Origin: Strigamia acuminata
Lineage: Eukaryota; Arthropoda; Chilopoda; Geophilomorpha; Linotaeniidae
Length of the DNA: 64,000 nt
Direction: 5' to 3'
Assembly: GCA_949358305.1 (NCBI GenBank)
Contig: OX442314.1
Location: 12,207,060 to 12,271,059, forward strand
Positions 1-11,175 of the stretch are shown piece by piece. How positions within the stretch are numbered: the stretch's first letter is position 1; each line of letters opens with the position of its first letter. Both the position numbers and the translations under genes were made by a program. The notes under the pieces were generated by a model. The model worked only from the letters and a program-made list of their open reading frames with translations. It was not told where the DNA came from and ran no database searches.

Positions 1-746
1 TCGTATAGCTTCCGTAACGCCGTTATATCCTCCGCTCGCTTCACTGGTTGCATCTCGAGGAGTTTGGCCATGTGTGCACCTACAATCTATTCTTTTTGAC
101 CAAAACGATTAGTTAAAAGTTCTATTGCAGTGTCATAGTTGAGTTCCGTCACGGTGAGCCCGCTAATTGCGTTTGCTGCGAGGCCTTCAACGAGCGAGCG
201 CAGGTACACAAATTTGGCGGTTTTAGGCAAAGAAGCGTTATTATGGACGCTCAATTCAAAGTCCGACCAGAACCCCGTCCAGGTTTTTGGCGTGCCTTTA
301 AATTTGGCGATCTCGAGCTTCGGCAGTTTCATCACTGCGGTTGAACTGGATTCGGGTTTGGGTTTGGGTTTGGGTTTGGTACAGGTGGAACGAAACGAGG
401 GTTAACTTGTGGTAAATTTACGAGTGGTACTTGCGGTGGTTGTTTCATTTGTGCGAGTTCTTTTAAGGTGACTTCGAGTGTGATTCGGGTGGCGGTCATT
501 TCGTCTTGCAGTTCTTCCGCTTCAAATTTGTTGGTCCATCTCATTCACGTCGGTGATTCCGTCGGCGATTATTGTGTCCAGTTTATCGATTTTCAAACGT
601 TTTGTGATTAGTTGGGCTTGCATGCATAATAATCGTACCTCGTTGAGAGGATCCTCGGCCATTTCTTTCGTCAATTTCGCAAAAAGCAAACGCACGCTTC
701 TTCTTTGTGTTTCCCTTTGTGCACGACTTCTTGCCAAATCGTCCAT
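1..746 (-). pseudogene. BEL/Pao-type Gag remnant, cut by the window edge
   Basis: Minus-strand Gag of a BEL/Pao-like retrotransposon. An ATG at 746 opens a basic, helical N-terminus that stays open to about 522. The reading then continues in another frame (544-332), with an Asn-Pro repeat near its end, and in a third frame (335-87) that reads MMKLPKLEIAKFKG. That last segment resembles the Gag core of the intact BEL element at 56-61 kb (MKLPKYEAIKFRGDP, then DDFWGNFE). Two frame changes make it non-functional as read. The second change lies next to a hexamer run (ggtttg units, about 355-378), a likely slippage site. Pol would lie beyond the left edge. Family assignment rests on motif similarity only. 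Confidence 0.65.
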
Positions 747-777
747 TTTTGCGTTCTGGTTCGTATTTAAGAATAAA

Positions 778-1100
778 TCCCGGGTTTTGGCACCATGAGA
801 CGTTGCACAAGCAACTTGTATGAAATGATTTAACTTAAAACGGTTTAAAACGACGGATGGAGTCGGATTCAGATTGATTATTGCGTACTCGAGAAATGAT
901 GTAGACAGGGTTACATTTGAAAGAAAAGTGTAAATTTTATTCAAATTTGAGTATATAAAGGCAAAGGGATTAAGATAATCCCTAAATTCCAAGAATACAT
1001 TAATCCGGGTCACCGTAACCACATGGTAAACACACAGAATGAAAGTATTTTGTGTTCTAAACGCGAAGTAAAGGTATTTAATAGTTAAAAACAAGAAAAT
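778..1100 (-). repeat. Primer-binding site and 5' LTR remnant of the BEL-like element
   Basis: On the minus strand, bases 795-778 read TGGTGCCAAAACCCGGGA. This is one base from the primer-binding site of the intact BEL element near 61,560 and sits just upstream of the Gag ATG at 746. The LTR would therefore end at 796 and extend right. Its outer end cannot be placed; about 1,100 is a guess. No second LTR copy is in the window. Confidence 0.45.
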
Positions 1101-1244
1101 ATAAAAAACTACGTTTTTGGGAAAAGGGTTTTATTTTGGTGCTTCAAACCGCTTCCAGAGTGCGCTACTACCCCAGATTTTTTTGTGATTGGTGTAAATT
1201 CTCCATTGGGGCCTCGAAGTCATACTGTGGGACCATAAGTGATA

Positions 1245-1813
1245 CAGTCGAAACTCTTTATAACGAATCGCGTTATAACGAATTATCGATATAACGAATT
1301 GTTTAAAATGACTTGGTTGGCCAGCCATAGAACACCATGTTAAATATTTTCGTTATAACGAATTTCGATATAACGAATTATTCGTTATAACAAACAGGTT
1401 TTCAGGTACACTGTAATACCCATAAGATCTCGTTATAACGAATTTTCAAAACTGATCACATCTGATGCCTATATTTAGAAAACAAAGAAAAATGAAAATG
1501 GCTGCCAAACGAAAGGCAATTTCAATTCAAGACAAGCTGAACATTATTAATGCCATTGACAATGGCAAGAAGCCATCCATTGTAGCTATTGAGTTTAATT
1601 TGTCCCGTTCTACAATTTCAGCTGCAAATTTCAACAATTTTAAAGAATCGGGACAAAATTAACATGAAACTACCATGAAATACTATGTTTATGAATAAAT
1701 AATGTTTTTCATGATACAATTTAATTTTTTCACCTAATTCGTTTTAACGAATTCTCATTATAACGAATCGATTCTTTCGGTCTCTTGCGATTCGTTATAA
1801 AGAGTTTCGACTG
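1245..1813 (+). mobile_element. Tigger/pogo-like deletion derivative
   Basis: The ends are inverted repeats: CAGTCGAAACTCTTTATAAC at 1,245 and its complement ending at 1,813. Each is flanked by TA (1,243-1,244 and 1,814-1,815), the usual Tc1/pogo target. Further taacgaa copies fill both subterminal regions. The interior keeps one coding fragment (1,465-1,662) with the helix-turn-helix start of a pogo/Tigger transposase: KRKAISIQDKLNIINAID and then LSRSTIS. The DDE domain is absent, so the element cannot move itself. The family call follows from the HTH, TIR and TA target together. Confidence 0.8.
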
Positions 1814-2287
1814 TATAAACACTCCCCTTCACTAGCGCGGAATGAATAAGCTTATTCATTTCGCGGTTATTCATTCCGCAGTTGCGCAATTTCGTTGTTG
1901 CGAATTCCTAAGAATGCCTAACAAGTGGGGGCTAGCACTCCCCCATGACCCCCGCGCACCTAACCTTACCAGTGTTTTTTAAACAAATATTCCACGGTTA
2001 TTCAGTTCCTAATTATTACATTCCGCACTTATTCAATTGTTGGTCGTGTAATAAGTTGTTTTTTAAATGACCACATTTAAATTTTTTCCGCGCATATTCA
2101 TTTTGCGCTTGTTATGAAACCCCAACTCGGACTGGTATCTTTGAATTTGGGAACCATGAACCGTCTTTAATCTATTGGGTGAGTATTATAATTTGTTGCT
2201 CATTTTGAAGGTATATTTACACAGTTTAATTGACACTTGAAGCAATATGAAATGCGTCAAATAAATAATTACCATTAATTTAGAAGA
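1814..2287. other. Gene-free stretch ending in the gene family's 3' flank
   Basis: Bases 1,838-2,125 hold repeated ttattcat/attccgc words, including a near-perfect palindrome around gcggaatgaataagctt. No gene is visible. Bases 2,140-2,287 match the 3' flank found downstream of other copies of the tandem gene family (for example 38,755-38,900: gggtgagtattataat, then aatttaattgacacttgaag). This flank belongs to copy 1 and is separated from it by the MULE insertion that follows. Confidence 0.55.
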
Positions 2288-4325
2288 GGTCACTTCATTT
2301 CGCCGCAATTTATTTTGTCGCCCTCGTACTTTTTTTTAATAAAGGCTATGTTGGAAAATTTTTTTTCATTTTGTCGCCCTTATTTCATCAACATATCATT
2401 TCGTTGCCATATCATTTTGTCGCCATATCATTTTTTCGCCATATAATTTCGTCGCCATGTCATTGTTGTGGCATTTTTCCGCCATTGCCATAGAACACGA
2501 CGAAGCGTAATGTCGTATAGACGTGCGTTGAAACGTAGTGATGTTTCATTTCTTCAGATATATAAGCAGCCTCAAGTTAAAGTGTTTATTACTTATCCAC
2601 AGCTAGCCGAAGCAATCGTTATCGAAATCGTTATGAGAAAGACGAATCGAAACAAACCAAAACTCTGCTATGATGGGTATGCTTACATAATTGAAAAACG
2701 TCACCCTGGTCGTGATCGCATTTACTGGAAATGTGAAAAGTTGTACAAAAAGTGTAGTGGTCGAATGAAAACGAATAACAATGTGACAGAACCGAAAAGC
2801 TGGAAGAACTGACTCCTCATTGCCATTTGGAAGATGATACATGCGCCGAAGTAATTTGAATCAGATATGCGGGGAAAACACGTGCCTTGCAAACTAACGA
2901 GAAACCTTCGGTTGTCATCCAATCTACAGTAGCTGGATCAGAGGCTGAAGCACGGTTAGCTCTCCCGAGTAACAGTGCGCTAACTCAAGCCTTGCAGCAA
3001 TCGCGACGTACCTAATTACCTAAGGAACCGAAATTCTTGAATAATTTGACTTGGGACATGATCAAACCGTTTTCTGAAACGTTGAATGGCCACTGCTTTA
3101 TGCACATCCTTCGCATAGATTCCGGTTGCAGGATGATCATGTTTACGACAGAGGAGAATTTGCATTATCTTAGTAAGGCGAAAAGCATTCTCGGCGATGG
3201 GACATTTAAGTGTGTGCCCGAGCGGTTTATGCAGCTGTACACCCTACATGCCGAAGTTGGGGCATTGGACCCATTCAAGCGAATATTATCGCTGGTATTC
3301 TGCTTGATGAAGAGAAAAACCAAAGAAGCTTACTTGCTGATGTTATGAAAGGTTAGTAGTTTAATTGAGGAATTGTTTGGGACAGACCTGGATCCCAAAT
3401 TCTTCATTAGTGACTTCGAAGTAGCAGTCCTCAATGCGGCTAAGAAAACATTTCTGAATACCACATTACATGCCTGTTACTTTCATTTAGCCCACAGTAT
3501 AATCGAACATCTGCAAAATGAGGGGATTATGCGCAGATACCAAAAGGACTTACAGTTCAACCTCGCATGCAGACAGCTTTCGGCACTCTCATTTCTACCT
3601 GCTAACAAGATTAAGCAGACGTACCGGGAATTGAAGCCCCAGTTTGGTCCAGTAACAAGACGTTTGTTACAATGGTGGGAAGAAAATTACATTTTCGGTA
3701 AGGTCAAGCGAAATGGATTACGGTCTGCACCCCTTTTCCAACCCACGTTGTAAAGTTCATATGTGGTTTTTAGACAGAATCAACCGCGTACAACTAATCC
3801 TGTTGAATCATGACATTTTAGATTTAATATGCTAATTGGAGTCAAACACATTGGTTTATTCCGAATGTTTGTTGTGCTTCAGCGAGAGCAGGCTGATACA
3901 GAGATCGCCATTGAAAAGGTCAGACGTGAAATCCACGGCTAAAGAGGAAGAAAGACCAGGAAATTATAGAGGCCAAACTACTGTCTCTGATGGCAGATAA
4001 GCTGGACATGACTCCATTAGACTTCATTCTTGGCATTGCTCACATTTATAAATTTTCCTAAAGTTATAATCAAAAATTGCGTTTTTTAATCCTATCATTT
4101 CGTTTTTTAATCCCATCATGTTTCGGTTACTTAGCAGTATCATTTTGCCGCCCTTCATTTCGTCGCCGTGTCATTTCATCGCCCTTCTGTTCGGTTTGGG
4201 TTGTTTTGGTTGTTCAACCGTATCATTTCGTCGCCCTTTTTCCGTTTTGGGTGTCATTTCGTCGCCAAAAACGGCGACAAAATGACACGGCGACGAAATG
4301 AAGGGCGACGAAATGAAGAAACCCC
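2288..4325 (+). mobile_element. MULE (Mutator-like) transposon with FLYWCH domain, decayed
   Basis: Both ends carry inverted cttcatttcg(t/c)cgcc words. The ends are built from tandem, divergent catttcgtcgccc units (2,298-2,470 and 4,140-4,315); the right side is itself palindromic around 4,265. Coding remnants for a FLYWCH zinc finger and a Mutator-type transposase lie between. The element sits inside the 3' flank of copy 1, which resumes at about 4,340. The exact ends and target duplication could not be fixed. Confidence 0.65.
2468..3753 (+). pseudogene. MULE transposase with N-terminal FLYWCH zinc finger, broken
   Basis: The first segment (2,468-2,812) carries a FLYWCH-like finger: CYDGYAYIIEKRHPGRDRIY, then W-x-C and KKCSGRMKT. 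The second (3,037-3,348) has the transposase region with ILGDGTFKCVPERFMQLYTL, where GDGTF includes the first catalytic Asp. The third (3,373-3,753) has FISDFEVAVLNA (second Asp) followed by HACYFHLAHSI, the C-x2-H type motif of MULE transposases. The segments lie in different frames with stops between, so the gene is dead. FLYWCH-MULE fusions are known in insect genomes; the call rests on these motifs and their order. Confidence 0.7.
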
Positions 4326-4410
4326 ATGTAGAGCATACAGTATTTTAATTGATTTTTAATGGATAAAATACAGCCGTTTTTATTTATAACTCAATACTCT
4401 ATTTTTTTCA

Positions 4411-6062
4411 TTAGTCGTATACCATAGCTCTCACCCCAATACCGTTGCAAATTCCCTTTGCTGAGATATCGAAATCTCTTCGAAAGTTGACCATTTCCGG
4501 ACACTTAATTTGAAGGCAATCGAAGTATTGCGTATCCTAGAGATTAAAAAAGTTATAGTGAAAGCACAAAATTGTTTAATTTTTAGTTACATCTCCATAG
4601 TGAGTAAACACATCCTTTGCACAGTCGGCAAGTTTCGTGCCAAGTGTATCTTTATTCTGTTAGTCAGATGTACAAAAAGGTTATCTGTGAGCAATAGTGA
4701 AATAGAAAAAAACCCAATACTCACACTATTGATGGAATAGGATTGCAGCAGGCCTACAAATTTGTTGTGATCAATTAACTGGTTTTTATGGTGCTGCGTA
4801 TAAAAAGCAAATCATTTGTCAGATCTAAATTGAATTATTAAAAGCTTGACTTGGACATACAATGTTCAGCGCTCTGTTATGACAAACTCCGTAAACGAAA
4901 TAAGCAAAGTCACAATCCTGAAATATTTAAATGAACAACAAATTTATAATTGGAAAGCAGTAAGAGGCGGCCGTCCATAAATTAAGTAATGCACTAAGGG
5001 GGAGGGTGTTTCAAATTTTTTTTACGTTCCAAGTAAAATTTTTTTTTTAATTTTTAACCCTCAGTTGGACAATCTGCAAAGACGACGCTTTGGTGCCCAT
5101 AATGTACCAATTTGGGGACAAAATAATTAAATCCGGAAGGCCCGTAGCTGAAGCGCTGTTAGGGTAGTGTGACAAATTGCCACACTTAGCGCTATTGTTT
5201 GGTTAAAAATATTAATTTTATTAAGTGCTTGTTTTGTTGTGTATACATAGTAGTGAGAATGAATTTGGAACGAATTTGGAACGAATTTGGAACGAAATTG
5301 GAACGAAATTGGAACCGTAATCATAACATAATCACTTGTGTTGGACTACTAGCGCCATACGGCGTCTGATGGTAAAAATTAGAAGCACTAAGTAGAAGTG
5401 CTTTTATTAGATTGGGAGAAGCCAACTTAAATTTAAGCTGGAATTTCTAAGGGGCAGAATTTTCAAAGGTGAATAAAGAAAAAAAAAGTACAGAAAAAAA
5501 AAATTCTCCCATTCAAGAAGAGTGTTGTCCTCAAAATGGTATAGGGTTGTCCTTCTGAGGGTTAATAATAAAAATATAAGTATTTTTTATGTTTTTTGGT
5601 AAATTTGGGGGGGGATTTTAGTTTTGTTACATAATTCGGGGTCATTAGGTTCGGGAATCTGTTACGACCATGTTACAGAGGGGGTTTAAAAATCCTAAAT
5701 TTTGCGTTACATAATTTATGGGCGGTCTCTAACACAATAAGAAATATGTTCTAACCAAATATACTAGTAGGTACTTACAAATTTATCTTTGATCATAGCG
5801 TCAACGTCGGCTTTGCAGTCTGCATGCATCGTTTGACTCTTAAAATAAATTTTAGTTTTAACAATCAGTTAATTACAAAATGTGCTATTGTGTAAGTAAA
5901 AAAATACAACCTCCTTAATCAACTTCTGCGAATCGAAGCATTCCTGAAATAAATAACATCGTATAGATTTTACAGTTTAAAAGTTTAAATACACATTCAG
6001 TTTACATAAGCTGCAGCAAATGAGGACGAAACTGCAATAACTAAGAAAATGCTCAGCATCAT
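4411..6062 (-). CDS. Copy 1 of tandem secreted eight-cysteine microexon family, intact
   Basis: Seven exons on the minus strand: 6062-6006, 5943-5911, 5838-5779, 4917-4861, 4793-4725, 4656-4591 and 4536-4411. All junctions are GT...AG and phase 0, giving 155 residues. Exon 1 encodes a signal peptide (MMLSIFLVIAVSSSFAAAY), so the product should be secreted. The mature part has eight Cys in the order ECFDS, HADCK, DCDFAYFVYGVC, ADCAKD, FDCLQIKC and GIC. A signal AATAAA follows the stop by about 25 nt. The start is the first of two adjacent ATGs conserved across copies. Intron 3 is swollen by a Harbinger-type MITE. No homologue was recognised. The C-x13-C-x9-C stretch resembles the C4-C5-C6 spacing of insect odorant-binding proteins, but the remaining pattern does not fit. 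Confidence 0.8.
4964..5729. mobile_element. PIF/Harbinger-type MITE inside intron 3 of copy 1
   Basis: The left end gaggcggccgtccataaatt and the right end (reverse complement gagaccgcccataaattatg) are inverted repeats sharing CCGYCCATAAATTAWGTAAYGC. Both are flanked by TAA (4,961-4,963 and 5,730-5,732). A 3-bp TWA duplication is typical of PIF/Harbinger. No transposase is present. The equivalent intron of copy 7 (39,498-39,582) runs uninterrupted through the same site and shows the empty state. Confidence 0.75.
5261..5315. repeat. 11-bp tandem repeat inside the MITE
   Basis: Five head-to-tail copies of gaatttggaac; the last two read gaaattggaac. The repeat lies within the Harbinger-type MITE. 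Confidence 0.9.
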
Positions 6063-6480
6063 TTTGGAAGACTGAAATGAGAGAATTGTATAAATTAAAC
6101 AAGTTGTAAGAATGATTTCTTACTATTTTTGGACAGGACTTGAAACGTACTGGTGATTAAAAATGTAATTAACAATTTAAATAGGATCTGTTCTTTATTC
6201 ATATAGTGCAGAATATAAGATTTCATTTATTGGTTTTGGCATGATGGTTTGCTCGAATTCCACAGGTTATTGTGTATAGTTAATGCTGAGATATAAACAT
6301 TGGGTATCAATGATTAAATATTTAAATCCTGTATGAAAGTAATGGCATAATTTGAAAATATCATTTTACAACACTTTGGTGAAATGGGACACTTTCAGAA
6401 TTAAATTTTACATATTATCCCACAAAATCTATTTTTTTTTTCCTTCTTAAAAATTAGATTTATAATAAAATTGTTTAACT
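6063..6480 (-). promoter_or_regulatory. Conserved upstream block of copy 1
   Basis: This block recurs upstream of nearly every copy. Reading away from the ATG on the minus strand, a CATTTCAG acceptor lies about 10 nt before the ATG. Further up is a TCCT|GT-type donor in a segment reading like GATCCAGTACGTTTCAAGTCCTG, suggesting a non-coding first exon. Beyond that is a conserved ATCTTATATTC word that could serve as a TATA element. The repeated preservation of this arrangement supports a promoter and 5' UTR intron. Exact transcription starts are unknown. Confidence 0.5.
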
Positions 6481-8169
6481 GCAAAGTTGTCGAGCACTAT
6501 TTATTTAATCTGAAAATGTCTAAAGTTTCATCAGTTATGAGGAATTTTATTTGAGGTAATAATGGAAAAAAACGTTTTCTCAGTCAACCAAACAGATTAT
6601 TGCACATGGGGCCATTGTTTTATGGTGAGACGTTTAGTGGTGAGTGAAGTATTTCTCATATACTCATATACTCGTATCAAAGTGACTCACATCCATACAG
6701 AATATCGGTCATGTTTTAGTTCTCTGTTTATTCACCGTTACCCTGGTTACATGTATAATTTACATAACAATTCAACTGATTTGCATAACTCTAACATTAT
6801 TATTACTCAATTGATATCTAAAACCACTTAATCTTTCAATTGTGCATTGAAACACAACAGTGGAAGAGTCCTGTTCTAATACAGATTTTATTTGAATAAA
6901 ATACGTGAGCAGACGATGTAATCTGTAAGCTTCTTTGCGCGGTCTTAAATTTTGGATAATAGAAGAAATAGATCTTGTATTATTTAAATTTTGCGAATTA
7001 AATTTTTTGGATTAATTTCCAAAGAATTTTAATCGTGAATCGGGGAAATACACTTTGCGGCCCAACACCTCGCAGCAGACGGATTTGTGAAATGCGTATC
7101 GCAGTTATCGTGATTATGTTCACGTCCGACATGAACGTATTATTTTAATGACGTGCTGTGATTGGTTGAGATCTATTAATGTCGGTTCGTTTCCTCAACG
7201 CACTTTTCTCAAAATGATGTTTCTGAGGTTTTATATGTTACTTTTTTTCTTACAAAGGGGGACTACGTTTAATGTGTAATTTTTGTTACATCTCCATTAA
7301 TGGAGTCACACTGAGCGCGATGCGACGCGAATCGCATCGCCACCACGTGACAAGCGATTGCATCGCCATCGCTAGGCGAATCGACCATCTATTTGGCTAT
7401 TTGGCTATTTCGCCACATCTGGTGATGAGAAATGAAAAGTGCTGACGTCACGATGATATTTGGAACACACTATTGTGATCTAAAATGGAGGATGATGAGT
7501 AATTGGCTATCAGCATCGTATCTTAAAATTCAAAGCAAAAAAGATTATAGATGATGGTGGGTTCATCTAATACTGCAGGGCCGAAACAGAATTTGACAGA
7601 GGGGCGCCGCGAAATATTTCAATATTCCAATAACTGATGAGATCGCACCAAGAAGACTCGATTGAACGCACCCAGACGTCATCCAAAAGTTACGAGACTT
7701 GCGTAGAAGCATACGACACATTACATGAATTTTTTTTGGGTTGACGCGAAAAAATTTTAAAACATTAAGTGCGCCGTGAACAGAAAAAGGTTGGGAATCA
7801 TTGGATTTGGATATTCTACACTTTATTGCCAGTAATGCAACAAGATGATGTCGATCTATACCAAAAGTAATATTAAAACTTTGTGTGGTAAACAATTTGG
7901 CAACATTTTCCCCTCCTTTTGTTCATAGTTTGTATCTTGTAGTCACTTTTCAAACACCTCTTGTTCTATTGCCATTCATTCCAACAATGTTTTCATTCCA
8001 GCACATGTGTTTATTTTTTTTTTTAAAAAAAAAAACAGAAAAAAATAAATCAAATCTGTGACTTTGCTCTCAGCCAATCAGGTGAGATTTGGTCTCACCG
8101 AATTATTGGCTACGAGCAAAATCGCAGACCAAAATAGTACTGGTTGCATGTACTATCAAAACTATCAAA
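6481..8169. other. No recognisable gene
   Basis: AT-rich sequence with only short, unconvincing ORFs (for example 6,562-6,831 plus and 7,563-7,895 minus). Around 7,315-7,385 there is a GC-richer stretch of repeated gcgatcgc/gcatcgc words (gcgatgcgacgcgaatcgca). It could be the end of a decayed transposon, but no partner end was found. Confidence 0.4.
8055..8128. repeat. Imperfect inverted repeat (hairpin), about 74 bp
   Basis: The left arm (tctgtgactttgctctcagccaat) and the right arm (attggctacgagcaaaatcgcaga) are near-complementary. The centre contains a second perfect stem, ggtgaga...tctcacc (8,081-8,099). It may be the remnant of a foldback or MITE end. Confidence 0.7.
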
Positions 8170-8480
8170 CTATCATCAGACATGTAATGAAAATGTCTTC
8201 ATTCTCTCCTCCTTATCATGAAACAAATTAAAAAAGAGCCAGCAAGACAACACCCAATATCTGTATGACTCTGCATTTCTGCAATTAGTCAAAGTAAAAA
8301 ATTCAACTAGAAATGAAAAGTGTTTTGTTCCTAAATTTAACAAATTTAAATAATGATTTCTTTCTATTTTAGCACAGGACTCCATGTGGCGATTAAAAAG
8401 CAATGAAAAATAAATATATCGGTAAGGTATATGTTTTATATTTATTTAATGAAGAATATAAGATTTCATTTTGGTTGTTA
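8170..8480 (-). promoter_or_regulatory. Orphan upstream block of a lost gene copy
   Basis: Bases about 8,330-8,480 match the upstream block of copy 8 (41,930-42,090): aacaaatttaaataa, then a cacaggactcc/gtacaggattcc word, gcgattaaaaa and gaatataagatttcatttt. No coding exons follow on its downstream (left) side. A gene copy appears to have been deleted or replaced, leaving its promoter. Confidence 0.5.
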
Positions 8481-9729
8481 ACACCAGTCGCAATTCTGGC
8501 GTGCATGTTTGGGATGGATGCATGCAGCATCCAGCATTCAATAGGATGCTAATCCCCTTAATCATGTAGTGTATAAATGTAACCTTGTACAGGTCGAACC
8601 TCGCTGTTACGAACAGGTTGTGGGAGCAATGAATGATTCGTACTAGCGAGAGTTCTTACAACGAGTATTTCGTTAGAATGAATTAGTTTGTTATAACAAG
8701 AAATTTCGGAAACATGAACCCTCTTTATTATTCCCATTGGGTGAGTATAATAGTTTGTTGTTCACCCGGAATACAACTTGATGAAGGATAAAATGTGACG
8801 AATAAATAATCACCGTTACATAAGCTTACATGATTGATATGGAACGTATTTTAATTGCTTTGTAATGGAATACAGTAACTTTACTTAAGAAATGTCTTCC
8901 ATATATCATCACCGGTATCATAACAAATTCCCCTTGCTGACATGTGAAACTCTCTTTGAAATTTTCCCACTTCCGGACACTGTATTTGAAGGCAATCGAG
9001 ATACGGCTCAATCTAGGGATTACAAAAATATTAGTGAAAACACAAAATGTTCAATTTTTAAGTTACATCTCCTCCGTGAGTAAACATTTCGTTTTCACAG
9101 ACGGAAAGTTTATTGAAAAGTGATTCTTTATCCTGTTAGTCAGTTGTACAAAAAGGTTATCTATTAGCAAATGTGAAATTTGAAAGTATCTAATACTCAC
9201 ATCGTGGTTGGAATAAGATTGCAATTCCTTTACGAATTTTTCATGATCAATTTGCTGGAAGTTATTATTCTGCGTATAAAAAGCAGAGAAACCATAAGAC
9301 ATAAAGAGAATTATTAAAAGCCTGACTTGTACTTACTATGCTGCGCGCTCTTATATGACAAACTCTGTATATGGAATAAGCAAAGTCACAATCCTGTAAG
9401 ATTTAAATGAACAAATAAATTATAATTGGAAGGCAGTAACAACATTAAGGTGACTAACTTGTAAGATAAGTTGGGTAGTACTAATTTGATGGTGCTCTAC
9501 AACGTTGTAATTGAAAATTTTTCTCTAACCTGATTGGTTTAGAAGTAAGCAAGTGAATGACCTTGAAAATGGCCTTTAAGGTCAAATTTGATGACATCAT
9601 TGGATTCCTCTTACCCAACTTCCTATACGATCGCTTTATCAAAGTTGGCCGAGATGCAATTGCTCAGGAAATATTTAGAGGGGACCAGACTTTTAGAACA
9701 CCCTGTATAACCCCCAATTCATTTGAATA

Positions 9730-10805
9730 AAATTAGTTCTCTCCAATCGTTCTAGCATGTAATAATCGTACTTTCAGCAACATAACAACACTCCCGTTAA
9801 TATTATTTTTGCTGCTCAGAACATCAATCTCACGTCCAAGTACTCTGCTGACCGCATTCAGTGCTGTTAAGCTACTGTTGCCAACCATTCTCCTCCCACT
9901 TACTAATATTTTCAATACTATCATTGACTCGTCCACTTAACCCATTGCCTGGAAACATTCTGCCATCACCCCTCTTTTCAAAAGTGTTGATAAATTCCTC
10001 ATCTCAAACTTCCGCCCTATCCTTCTCCTCCTCCTTTATCTAAACTGGCGGATCGCTGCATCCTTTTGCAAATTTGCCCCACCATTACGAAAAATTCCTC
10101 CCTCAAATAATTTGGCTCTCACCCTGGTACCAATGCCCTCCAAATCATTCTTACACAGTACTTCAAAATCATCCGTTGTTGCAACTTGCGTTGTCACATT
10201 CACATTGCCAAAACTGATGTGTCCAAGGCTTTCGACACCCATCTCAGTCCCACATCCTCACTTCTTTGGAAAAGCAGTCTATTGGCCTTTCCCCATTGTT
10301 GCTCGTTTCGTCTTACCTCTCCAACGGGTCGTTTCATATTGCCTCTGATCCCTGTGTTCCCCATTATCGGTGGGGTTATCCAGGGCTCCGTGGTTGGCCC
10401 TTTACTTTTCAATTCTGTTTCTAATCCTATCCTTTACCTTCTGCTAACGTCTAACATCCGCTCTTATGTTGACGATAATTTCCTTTCATGTATAACTCAT
10501 ACAAATTCTAGTATTAACCCCTCTGATCTTTTTTCTGCTGATCTCTCTATCCTATCTGATTGGTATTCTGCTCATGATATGAGCCTAAACCCTACTAAAA
10601 CCAAAATCACGACTTTCAAACGGACTCCTCACGCGAGGTTTTCCCACCCCACTGATTCTATTCCCATCCTTGGACTTACTCTTGGCCCACACTTGACTTT
10701 TGTCCCCCATATCTCTTACCTTCTTACTAAATTCCTTTTCCGCTCCGGGTTTATTGTTAAATACCTTCGTCGTTGTATTATCACTCGTTCCGAAATGTCA
10801 AAGTA
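9730..10805 (+). pseudogene. LINE (non-LTR) reverse transcriptase fragment, decayed
   Basis: Plus-strand fragment of a non-LTR reverse transcriptase, frameshifted throughout. Recognisable pieces in order: a PLFKS-like block (about 9,980), NFRPI-like (about 10,010), DVSKAFDT (about 10,205), GGVIQGSVVGPLLFN (about 10,370), the catalytic box SYVDDNF (about 10,465) and LSDWYSAHDMSLNPTKTKI (about 10,550). This order is that of Jockey/CR1-type LINEs. The 3' end is lost at the Tc1 insertion (10,810) or truncated there. It lies in intron 3 of copy 2. Confidence 0.75.
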
Positions 10806-11175
10806 TATACAACTCCTTGCCAAAAAAATGGAATAATCAATTTTTGACAATGCTTTTTCATTTTATAATTGTAATTTGAAGACGCCCATACAAAATTATG
10901 AATCGTGCTTTTAGTATATAAAACTACAATTATTAAGCTACCATTTGGTCGAAACAGAACAATAAAGTCACTTCTGGTCGCTATTTTATTCAAATTTAAA
11001 CACGGACAAAAAAATGGAATATTTTTTTTCCTGTGCCAAAAAAATAGAATAATCCAATAAAGTAATTGAATTTTGCAAATTAGTATACGCTTTACGTTAG
11101 ATGACGCCATACGTACATCGCCCACACACATCTAAATATGTCTCAGCATGTCTGGCCAGTGTGAAGTTCTAATTC

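Noticed and set aside
4861-4917. Assignment of the gene family to odorant-binding proteins
   Set aside because: Cys 2-4 spacing is similar, but the C-x3-C pair in the middle is missing and two extra Cys with different spacing occur in exon 7.
7563-7895. Minus-strand ORF of 110 residues
   Set aside because: No motif, no signal peptide, no family resemblance; it looks like chance in decayed DNA.
8590-8700. A second Tigger-like element (gttacgaac, gttataacaag words)
   Set aside because: Only one weak end was found and there is no inverted partner.
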